This document shows positions 14,385 to 19,747 of a stretch of 19,747 nt of DNA, piece after piece. Position 1 is the stretch's first letter, and every line of letters starts with the position of its first letter. The position numbers and the translations under genes were made by a program. Source of the stretch: JANNGZ01 sp031404155 (GTDB taxonomy: Bacteria > Pseudomonadota > Gammaproteobacteria > Burkholderiales > Burkholderiaceae_C); NCBI GenBank assembly GCA_031404155.1, contig JANNGZ010000190.1, positions 1 to 19,747 of the forward strand, in the 5' to 3' direction. The notes under the pieces are model-generated. The model was given only the letters and a program-made list of their open reading frames with translations, did not search any database and was not told where the DNA came from.

Positions 14385-15566
14385 ATGGCCACCGACCCGA
14401 TCGTCATCGTCTCCGCCGCCCGCACCCCCATCGGCGGCCTGCTCGGCGACTTCTCCTCGCTCGCCGCCTGGGAACTCGGCGCCGTCGCGATCAAGGCCGC
14501 GGTCGAACGCGCCGGCGTGCCCGGCGACAGCGTCGACGAAGTGCTGTTCGGCAACTGCCTGATGGCCGGCCAGGGCCAGGCGCCGGCGCGGCAGGCGCTG
14601 CGCAAGGCGGGCCTGCCGGACGCCACCGGCGCCGTCACCCTGAGCAAGATGTGCGGCTCGGGCATGCGCGCGATGATGTTCGCGCACGACATGCTGGCCG
14701 CCGGCTCGGCCACGGTCATGGTGGCCGGCGGCATGGAAAGCATGACCAACGCGCCGCACCTGGTGTTCGCGCGCAAGGGCGTCAAGTACGGCGCCGCGGC
14801 GCTCTACGACCACATGGCGATGGACGGCCTGGAAGACGCCTACGAGCGCGGCAAGTCCATGGGCCTGTTCGCCGAACAATGTGTCGGCAAATACAACTTC
14901 AGCCGCGAGGCGATGGACGCTTTTGCGATCGCCTCCACCACCCGCGCCAAGGCCGCCAATGAAGACGGTAGCTTCACCTGGGAGATGGCGCCGGTGTCGC
15001 TTCCGGGCAAGGCGGGCGACACGGTCGTCAAGTTCGACGAGCAGCCCTTCAAGGCCAAGCTCGACAAGGTCGCCGGTCTCAAACCCGCGTTCAAGAAAGA
15101 CGGCAGGATCACCGCGGCCACCTCGTCGAGCATCAGCGACGGCGCCGCCGCGCTGGTGCTGATGCGCGAGAGCACCGCCAGCAAGATGGGCGTGAAGCCG
15201 GTGGCCCGCATCGTCAGCCACGCGGTGCATGCGCAGGCTCCGGAATGGTTCGCCACCGCGCCCGCGGGCGCGATCGAAAAGGCGCTGAAGAAGGCCGCGT
15301 GGGACGCCAAGAGCGTGAACCTCTGGGAGGTGAACGAGGCCTTCGCCGCCGTCACCATGGCCGCCATGGCCGAGTTCAAGCTGCCGCATGAAATCGTCAA
15401 TGTGCACGGCGGCGCCTGCGCGCTCGGCCACCCGATCGGCGCCTCGGGCGCGCGCATTGTGGTGACGCTGCTTGGCGCGCTGAAAAAGCGCGGCTTGAAG
15501 CGCGGCGTGGCGGCGCTGTGCATCGGCGGCGGCGAAGCCACCGCGATGGCGGTGGAACTGGTTTGA
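14385..15566 (+). CDS. Acetyl-CoA C-acetyltransferase (thiolase, AtoB/PhaA-like)
   Basis: Cytoplasmic thiolase of 393 residues that cleaves acetoacetyl-CoA into two acetyl-CoA, or runs in reverse. Catalytic residues are all present: nucleophile Cys90 in SKMCGSGMRAM, His349 in GACALGHPIGASGARI, and Cys379 in ALCIGGGEATAM. The MVAGGMESMTNAPHLVFARK stretch is standard for the family. ATG 14385 is chosen because GCAAGGAGC lies just upstream; an open extension to 14310 reads as non-coding. In this context the likely role is the last step after leucine-derived HMG-CoA/acetoacetate, or general short-chain acyl-CoA metabolism. A biosynthetic role towards PHB cannot be excluded, as no phaB or phaC is nearby. 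Confidence 0.93.
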   Translation: MATDPIVIVSAARTPIGGLLGDFSSLAAWELGAVAIKAAVERAGVPGDSVDEVLFGNCLMAGQGQAPARQALRKAGLPDATGAVTLSKMCGSGMRAMMFAHDMLAAGSATVMVAGGMESMTNAPHLVFARKGVKYGAAALYDHMAMDGLEDAYERGKSMGLFAEQCVGKYNFSREAMDAFAIASTTRAKAANEDGSFTWEMAPVSLPGKAGDTVVKFDEQPFKAKLDKVAGLKPAFKKDGRITAATSSSISDGAAALVLMRESTASKMGVKPVARIVSHAVHAQAPEWFATAPAGAIEKALKKAAWDAKSVNLWEVNEAFAAVTMAAMAEFKLPHEIVNVHGGACALGHPIGASGARIVVTLLGALKKRGLKRGVAALCIGGGEATAMAVELV

Positions 15567-15577
15567 TCACCGCAGCG

Positions 15578-15628
15578 ATGACCGAAGTGGTGATACCGAA
15601 GTGATTCCCGAAGTGATGACCGAAGACC
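15578..15628 (+). repeat. Imperfect 12-bp tandem repeats at the MaoC gene start
   Basis: Four similar units follow each other: ATGACCGAAGTGGTG, ATACCGAAGTG, ATTCCCGAAGTG and ATGACCGAAGAC. The last contains the chosen start. The first unit has an ATG in another frame that stops after eight codons, so the start region appears to have been duplicated. Confidence 0.6.
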
Positions 15629-16080
15629 GTGCCGAGCACCGCCTGATCGCCAAGGGCGAGGCGGTGCGCCACACCGTGCGCTACACGCGTGACGAGATCG
15701 CCGCCTTTGCGCGCATGACCCACGACCGCAACCCGCTGCACCACGACACCCGCGCCGCGCAGCTCGCGCGTTTCGGCGAGGTGATTGCCAGCGGGCAGCA
15801 AACCGGCGCGATCATGATGGGCGTGCTGGCCACCCACTTCTCGCGCACCGACCCCGGCGGCCTGCGCCGCGAAATGTTGTGCCTGGACCTGAGCCTCAGC
15901 TTCAAACACCCGGTGTTCGCCGGCCAGGACGTGGACATCGAGTGGCTGGTCACCGCGGTGGAGTGGAACGCCAAGCTCGGCGGCACCATCGGCCAGCTCG
16001 AAGGCAGCGCGCGTTCGCCGGGCGGGCAGGTGGCGGTGCAGGCGCAGAGCACGGTGCTGGTCAAGCGGGCTCTTGCCTGA
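15616..16080 (+). CDS. MaoC-like (R)-specific enoyl-CoA hydratase, hot-dog fold
   Basis: Small single hot-dog-domain protein of 154 residues. The hydratase-2 signature is clear: Asp37, Asn39, Pro40 and His42 in THDRNPLHHD, with the GEVIASGQQTGAIMMGVLAT helix region following. Such proteins hydrate trans-2-enoyl-CoA or process related thioesters. Downstream residues (LSFKHPVFAGQDVDIEWLVT) match the usual beta strands. ATG 15616 is preferred; GTG 15601 adds five residues. The start lies in a short tandem duplication. It follows the thiolase by 49 bases and likely belongs to the same transcript. Exact substrate unknown. Confidence 0.85.
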   Translation: MTEDRAEHRLIAKGEAVRHTVRYTRDEIAAFARMTHDRNPLHHDTRAAQLARFGEVIASGQQTGAIMMGVLATHFSRTDPGGLRREMLCLDLSLSFKHPVFAGQDVDIEWLVTAVEWNAKLGGTIGQLEGSARSPGGQVAVQAQSTVLVKRALA

Positions 16081-16120
16081 AGCGCCGCACTGAACACCAA
16101 GCTCTTCGGCAAGCTTCACG

Positions 16121-16240
16121 ATGTTCGGCACCCACGACCTGGCGCTCTTCGCCTTCACCGTGTTCGTGCTCAACGCCACGCCGGGCGTGGACCTGATGTT
16201 CCTGCTCGCAGCGCGGCTGGCGTTGGCCGAGCGCCCGTGA
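16121..16240 (+). pseudogene. LysE/RhtB amino-acid exporter, N-terminal remnant
   Basis: A 39-codon frame starting MFGTHDLALFAFTVFVLNAT and containing ATPGVDLMFLLA, the very characteristic beginning of LysE-family translocators (about 200 residues when whole). It stops after the first membrane helix at TGA 16238-16240; nothing of the remaining helices follows. Just behind it (16239-16304), another frame reads GEVMGGTNETINPLRDDGIY then stop, which looks like the tail of an unrelated lost gene. The gap 16081-16346 is therefore a gene graveyard, probably left by deletion. Confidence 0.72.
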
Positions 16241-16346
16241 TGGCGAGGTGATGGGTGGGACCAACGAGACGATCAACCCACTGCGCGACGATGGCATCTA
16301 CTGACGCGCCGGCAGGGCGTGCGCTGCACCCTTGGAGAGGCACCCC

Positions 16347-17477
16347 ATGCTGCTGAATGACGACCACACCGCCGTGCAGGACGCCGTGCGCAACTACGTG
16401 CAAGACCGCATCGCGCCGCACGCCGCGCGCTGGGACAAGGAGCACCACTTTCCGCGCGCGGAGCTCAAGGGCCTGGCCGGGCTGGGCTGCTACGGCGTGG
16501 CGGTGCCCACCGAGTACGACGGCGCGGGGCTGGACTACCTGGCGCTATCGCTCATCCTCGAAGAAATTGCCGCCGGCGACGGCGCCACCAGCACCATCGT
16601 GAGTGTCAACAACTGCCCGGTGTGTTCCATCCTGATGGCCTGGGGCAGCGAGGCGCAGAAGCAGCAATGGTTGAAGCCGCTGGCGCGCGGCGACATGCTC
16701 GGCGCCTTCTGCCTCACCGAGCCGCATGTGGGCTCCGAGGCCGGCGGCCTGCGCACCACCGCGGTCAAGGACGGCGACGCGTACCTGCTCAACGGCGTCA
16801 AGCAGTTCATCACCAGCGGCAAGAACGGCGACGTCGCCATCGTGATGGCGGTAACGGACAAGATGGCGGGCAAGAAGGGCATCAGCGCCTTCATCGTGCC
16901 CACCGCCAGCCCCGGCTACACCGTGGCGCGGCTGGAAGACAAGCTCGGCCAGCACGCCAGCGACACCGCGCAGATCAACCTCGAGAACTGCCGCGTGAGC
17001 GCCGCCAATCTGATCGGCGACGAAGGCCAGGGCTTGAAGATCGCGCTGTCGGGCCTGGAAGGCGGGCGCATCGGGATTGCCAGCCAAAGCGTGGGCATGG
17101 CCCGCGCCGCGTTCGACGCCGCACTCGTCTACAGCAAGCAGCGGGTGAGTTTCGGCAAACCGATCTTCGAACACCAGGCGCTGCAATTCCGGCTCGCCGA
17201 CATGGCCACAAAAATCGAGGCCGCGCGCCAGCTGATCCACCACGCCGCCAGCCTGAAGGACGCCGGCCGCCCCTGCCTGAAAGAAGCCGCGATGGCCAAA
17301 CTCTTTGCCAGCGAAATGGCCGAGGAAGTGTGCAGCGCCGCGCTGCAAATCCACGGCGGCTACGGCTACGTGAGCGACTTTCCGGTGGAGCGCATCTACC
17401 GCGACGTGCGGGTGTGCCAGATTTACGAGGGCACGAGCGATGTGCAGAAGATTTTGATTGGGCGGGCGTTGGCGTGA
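16347..17477 (+). CDS. Acyl-CoA dehydrogenase (short-chain/SCAD-like)
   Basis: FAD-dependent acyl-CoA dehydrogenase of 376 residues. Marks are VPTEYDGAGLDYLALSLILE, the flavin-binding CLTEPHVGSEAGGLRTTAVK segment, KQFITSGKNGDVAIVMAVTD, and HGGYGYVSDFPVERIYRDVR. The catalytic base is Glu361 in YEGTSDVQKI, the common C-terminal position; this differs from liuA in the same window, so the two are not redundant copies. It resembles SCAD or 2-methyl-branched-chain enzymes. ATG 16347 follows GGAGAGG at good spacing; an upstream in-frame TTG at 16332 is less likely. It is separated from the MaoC gene by a decayed region and is the last core-like gene before the accessory segment. Confidence 0.92.
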   Translation: MLLNDDHTAVQDAVRNYVQDRIAPHAARWDKEHHFPRAELKGLAGLGCYGVAVPTEYDGAGLDYLALSLILEEIAAGDGATSTIVSVNNCPVCSILMAWGSEAQKQQWLKPLARGDMLGAFCLTEPHVGSEAGGLRTTAVKDGDAYLLNGVKQFITSGKNGDVAIVMAVTDKMAGKKGISAFIVPTASPGYTVARLEDKLGQHASDTAQINLENCRVSAANLIGDEGQGLKIALSGLEGGRIGIASQSVGMARAAFDAALVYSKQRVSFGKPIFEHQALQFRLADMATKIEAARQLIHHAASLKDAGRPCLKEAAMAKLFASEMAEEVCSAALQIHGGYGYVSDFPVERIYRDVRVCQIYEGTSDVQKILIGRALA

Positions 17478-17492
17478 AGGCCAGATCGATAC

Positions 17493-17652
17493 TGCGGCGT
17501 ATCACGGCGGCGCGCGCTGCCTTCGTGGCAGCGCCGAACGCGCAAAGTCAGCATCGGCGCGACTTTGCGGGCAACGACTCTCGATCCAGCCTGGCAGTCA
17601 CCGCCCTTGCTACGCCGCAAGGCTGCGGCGTATCCGGACTTGCTACGCCGCA
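17493..17652. repeat. Four alternating copies of TGCGGCGTA/TACGCCGCA
   Basis: Copies at 17493-17501 (-), 17611-17619 (+), 17624-17632 (-) and 17644-17652 (+) can pair with one another. CTTGCTACGCCGCA is repeated exactly at 17606-17619 and 17639-17652, and CTGCGGCGTATC at 17492-17503 and 17623-17634. A separate hairpin, CGCAAAGTC/GACTTTGCG, lies at 17541-17569. No gene is supported in 17478-17685, which is the border between core genes and the cassettes. Confidence 0.6.
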
Positions 17653-17666
17653 CCACTGCGGGCGAC

Positions 17667-17673
17667 ATTAGGT
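17667..17673 (+). other. Possible degenerate cassette boundary (attC/attI core)
   Basis: ATTAGGT followed by TTAGG differs by one base from the GTTRRRY integron core and stands 13 bases before the first cassette ORF, where a recombination core would be expected. No convincing partner core is visible upstream, so this is tentative. Confidence 0.3.
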
Positions 17674-17685
17674 TTAGGGGCTCAC

Positions 17686-18123
17686 ATGGCATCTAGCAGT
17701 GCAGCTGCTCACATCGACGCGTACTACAAGACCAATCAGCGTCATCTCGCCTGGAGCTTCTGGGCGAGTCTCGCGGCGCTAGTCATCGGGCTGATGGTCC
17801 TCGTTGTGGGCGTCGGCTTGGCTCTTGCCGGTTTTGCCTCAGCCATATCGGTTGCAACAACGGCTGGCGGCGTTTTGACCCAGTTTATTGGTGCGGGCTT
17901 CTTTTTCCTCTATACCCGCAATCTGAAGCAGTTGAATGTGTTCTACACCGCGCTCGTTCAGCGTGACGACCTTATGTTCGCTTACAACCTTACGAGCCTC
18001 ATTCCAGAGGATTTAAAGCCTAGCGTTATTCAATCGATGATCAACACCTTGCTTGTTCGTAGCGGCCCGCCGGTGAACTTGTCAGGGGACCTTGTGAGGG
18101 CGCTCAATGAAAAGCGCCCCTAA
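17686..18123 (+). CDS. Cassette-encoded two-TM protein (TRADD-N-associated-membrane-domain-like)
   Basis: A 145-residue protein. After AHIDAYYKTNQRHLAWSFWA come two hydrophobic helices: about residues 25-52 (SLAALVIGLMVLVVGVGLAL) and 62-80 (GVLTQFIGAGFFFLYTRNLK). A cytoplasmic helical tail follows (LNVFYTALVQRDDLMFAYNL, about 86-105). The pattern of YY-x-Q-like start, two helices separated by a short loop, and FFFLYxRxLKQLNxFYxxL matches what I remember of the TRADD-N-associated two-TM domain used in bacterial conflict/immune signalling proteins; no database comparison was made. Codon use is clearly less GC-biased than in neighbours. Its TAA overlaps the attC core at 18118-18124, typical of an integron cassette. 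Function is unknown; a membrane-sensor or effector role is inference. Confidence 0.75.
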   Translation: MASSSAAAHIDAYYKTNQRHLAWSFWASLAALVIGLMVLVVGVGLALAGFASAISVATTAGGVLTQFIGAGFFFLYTRNLKQLNVFYTALVQRDDLMFAYNLTSLIPEDLKPSVIQSMINTLLVRSGPPVNLSGDLVRALNEKRP

Positions 18124-18175
18124 CAAGCCACTGCATCCGACCGCCTTCGGCGTCGGCTGAGCGGCGGCGTTAGGC
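18118..18175 (+). other. attC site (integron cassette recombination site)
   Basis: The left core CCCTAAC (18118-18124) and right core GTTAGGC (18169-18175) are near-complementary and bracket an imperfect palindrome. The inner arms CCGACCGCC/GGCGTCGG around TTC have one unpaired base, as expected for the extrahelical bases that direct single-strand recombination. Total length is 58 bases, within the usual range, and the upstream gene's stop codon lies in the left core. Confidence 0.85.
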
Positions 18176-18265
18176 GGCACAAACGAGCCGGAGTGTGGCC
18201 GCTCGTGCGAGTCAGTCCCAGCGGTACGTATAGAGTTGAGCCCTCAAGTATCACTGGAGGAACCA

Positions 18266-18628
18266 ATGGCCAAGATCCTTGTGCACGCCACGTGCGGCCC
18301 CAACGACCCCACCCGCGCCGCTCTGGCGTTCCTTGTGGCCAAGACAGCCTTGGACGAAGGGCACTCTGTCAGCCTCTTCCTGGCGGGCGATGCGGTTCAA
18401 CTTCTGCGCGAAGCTGTCTTGGACTCACTTGTAGGTCTGGGAACTGGGAAGCTTCGTGAACACTATGACGCCCTCGCAGCAGGCGGGGCCAAGTTCTATC
18501 TATCAGGAATGTCTGCCAAGTCGCGCGGCTTGCTCGAACCCGATATCGCTGGCAAGCCAGCAGAGTTTGCTATGCCCAATGTTCTTATCCGTCTGGCGCT
18601 CGAGCACGACAAGGTTCTTTCGTACTGA
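18266..18628 (+). CDS. DsrE-family protein on an integron cassette
   Basis: A 120-residue protein starting MAKILVHATCGPNDPTRAAL; the A-x-CGPxDP-x-RA beginning, the VAKTALDEGHSVSLFLAGDA strand-helix-strand, and the LAAGGAKFYLSGMSAKSRGL segment are typical of DsrE/DsrF-like proteins (small Rossmann-like sulfur-relay fold). Cys10 sits in the conserved N-terminal loop. Members are linked to sulfur transfer, but many are uncharacterised. The ATG at 18266 follows TGGAGG (18255-18260), a strong ribosome site; in-frame ATG-less extension to 18236 is less likely. It lies between two attC sites in the same orientation, so it is a cassette cargo gene. Codon use is unlike the core genes. Confidence 0.85.
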   Translation: MAKILVHATCGPNDPTRAALAFLVAKTALDEGHSVSLFLAGDAVQLLREAVLDSLVGLGTGKLREHYDALAAGGAKFYLSGMSAKSRGLLEPDIAGKPAEFAMPNVLIRLALEHDKVLSY

Positions 18629-18653
18629 CTTACTGGCATTGGAGAGCGCGCGA

Positions 18654-18710
18654 GTGCCGCCCTTCGTTCAAGCGGCCGCCTGACGGCGCCGCTGAACTCA
18701 AACGTTGAGA
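18654..18710 (+). other. Second attC-like site, left core degenerate
   Basis: TTCGTTCAAGC (18663-18673), the palindrome AGCGGCCGCC/CGGCGCCGCT, the CTGAACTCAAACG segment and right core GTTGAGA (18704-18710) match the organisation of aadA-type attC sites as I remember them. The left core position reads GTGCCGC instead of RYYYAAC, so the site may be inactive. Transposon-related sequence begins immediately downstream. Confidence 0.7.
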
Positions 18711-18763
18711 CTGTGCAATAACTGGATGACGAAGGCTTCGGGATAGCGCTGACGACGAAGGCG

Positions 18764-18785
18764 GTGCGAGCCGCGTTGCTCGCAC
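18764..18785 (+). promoter_or_regulatory. Hairpin in the transposase leader
   Basis: GTGCGAGC/GCTCGCAC forms a perfect 8-bp stem with loop CGCGTT, 26 bases before the transposase ATG. It could limit read-through translation from outside transcripts, as IS leaders often do, or belong to the insertion sequence's terminal region. The IS left end is not pinned; it lies between about 18705 and 18760. Confidence 0.4.
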
Positions 18786-18810
18786 ATCGCAGCGATCAGA
18801 GGTCCGCAAG

Positions 18811-19747
18811 ATGCCCCGCTACAAGCCCGTCCAGCGCAACGGCCTGTTCATCGCGGTCGTGCTCCAAGAGCAGATCCAGCCCGGCACCTTCGAGTTCGCG
18901 CTGCAGCACCTGGTCGATGAAGAACTCGACCTCTCCGCGCTCGACGCCAAGTTCCGCAACGACCAGACCGGCGCCAGCGCCTACGACCCGCGCACCATGC
19001 TCAAGATCGTGCTGCTGGCCTACAGCCGTGGCCTGATCACCAGCCGCAAGATCGAAGCGGCCTGCGAACAGAACGTGCTGTTCATGGCTGTCTCCGGCGA
19101 CGCGCGCCCGAGCTACACCCACATTGCCAAGTTCGTGCGCGAGCTCGGGCCGCAGATCGGTGCGCTGTTCACCCAAGTGCTGCTGACCTGCGATCGGCTC
19201 GGGCTGATCGGCAAGGCCATGTTCGCCATCGACTGCCGTCTTGCTGCCGGCCAACGCCAGCAAGGAGCGCAGTGGCACCCATGCCGAGCTGGCCCACCGC
19301 GCCGAGCGGCTGGACAAGGCCGCGGCCAAGATCGTCGCCCTGCACCAGGCGCAGGACGAACACGGTGAACCCCTGGACAACCAACGCCAGCACCGCATCG
19401 ATCAACTCAAGCGCGAGGCCCAGGCCACGCGCGCGTTCATCGCCACGCAGCCCAAGCGGCTCAACCGCAAGGGCGGCGAACTCAAGACCAACATCACCGA
19501 CCCCGACAGCGCCAAGATGGCCACCGGCAAGGGCGTCATCCAGGGCTACGAGGCGCAGGCCAGCGACTGCGCGGGCTGTGCGCTGCGCAGCCAGTGCCTG
19601 CGCAATCCGTTGGCCACTCGCGGGCGCCAGGTGGCGCGCTTCGAACGCCGAGCCGTCGAGGCCAAGCACCCGAGCGCGCGCATGCGCAGCGCCATCGACT
19701 CGCCACGCGGGCGCGCGCTGTACAGCCGGCGCATCGCCACGGTAGAG
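18811..19747 (+). pseudogene. IS1182-type transposase, frameshifted and internally deleted, cut by window end
   Basis: DDE transposase of IS1182-type elements. The first frame (from ATG 18811, ribosome site AGAGGT upstream) reads MPRYKPVQRNGLFIAVVLQE, then DPRTMLKIVLLAYSRGLITS and AIDC. From 19235 the coherent sequence continues in the +1 frame (LLPANASKERSGTHAELAHR, then NITDPDSAKMATGKGVIQGY) to the window edge with no stop. One extra base near 19234 explains the shift. In whole transposases the IQGY segment is followed by roughly a hundred residues carrying catalytic acidic residues before the CxxC block; here GYEAQAS runs straight into DCAGCALRSQCLRNPL, so an internal deletion is likely. 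The gene is almost certainly dead. The 3' end is outside the window. Confidence 0.8.

Noticed and set aside
17458..17685. Open extension upstream of the cassette two-TM gene
   Set aside because: It overlaps the acyl-CoA dehydrogenase end and a repeat-rich spacer with no coding character; ATG 17686 fits the cassette layout.
1..19747. CRISPR array, tRNA or rRNA genes
   Set aside because: No regularly spaced repeats with unique spacers and no tRNA or rRNA-like sequence was seen on either strand by eye; the 12-bp repeats at 6310-6405 have no spacers.

Overview
This window is GC-rich (very high G+C at third codon positions) and its gene content and order point to a Burkholderiales beta-proteobacterium, probably near Rubrivivax, Leptothrix or Methylibium or a related Comamonadaceae lineage. 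The placement rests on protein families and gene order only; there is no rRNA or other taxonomic marker here. Nearly all genes are on the + strand.

Region 1 (1-4526) is a housekeeping block: the 3' part of glyS (glycyl-tRNA synthetase beta), gmhB (heptose-bisphosphate phosphatase), a plsC-type 1-acylglycerol-3-phosphate acyltransferase overlapping gmhB at TGATG, and a YgjP-type zinc metallopeptidase. Two oddities stand out: a short repeat translated in frame inside glyS, and a GmhB whose HAD nucleophile Asp is replaced by Gly.

Region 2 (4527-6264) runs on the - strand: a metallo-beta-lactamase-fold hydrolase and, downstream of it, a small pseudogene broken by an 8-bp tandem duplication, closed by a strong hairpin. 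A near-perfect 22-bp palindrome lies between this hydrolase and a divergent MerR regulator and is probably that regulator's operator.

Region 3 (6265-17477) is a leucine/acyl-CoA catabolism neighbourhood: a LiuR-like MerR regulator with a 12-bp coding minisatellite at its N-terminus, a DUF898 membrane protein with an overlapping M48 peptidase, liuA (isovaleryl-CoA dehydrogenase), a GNAT acetyltransferase and a beta-carbonic anhydrase joined by GTGA/ATGA overlaps, aceK, a small membrane-anchored hypothetical, an acetyl-CoA acetyltransferase, a MaoC-type hydratase, a LysE remnant and a second acyl-CoA dehydrogenase. The pathway logic is leucine to isovaleryl-CoA to 3-methylcrotonyl-CoA and on to acetoacetyl-CoA/acetyl-CoA. 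Carbonic anhydrase could supply bicarbonate for a carboxylation step and AceK could steer acetyl-CoA into the glyoxylate bypass. The methylcrotonyl-CoA carboxylase genes are not in this window.

Region 4 (17478-19747) is accessory DNA with visibly different codon use. It holds two promoter-poor single-gene units, each ending in an integron attC recombination site: a textbook 58-bp attC at 18118-18175 and a partly degenerate one at 18654-18710. They are integron gene cassettes. The first encodes a two-TM protein resembling the TRADD-N-associated membrane domain of bacterial conflict systems; the second encodes a DsrE-family protein. Right after the second attC comes an IS1182-type transposase gene broken by a frameshift and apparently by an internal deletion. 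No integron integrase is visible. This is the most novel part of the window.
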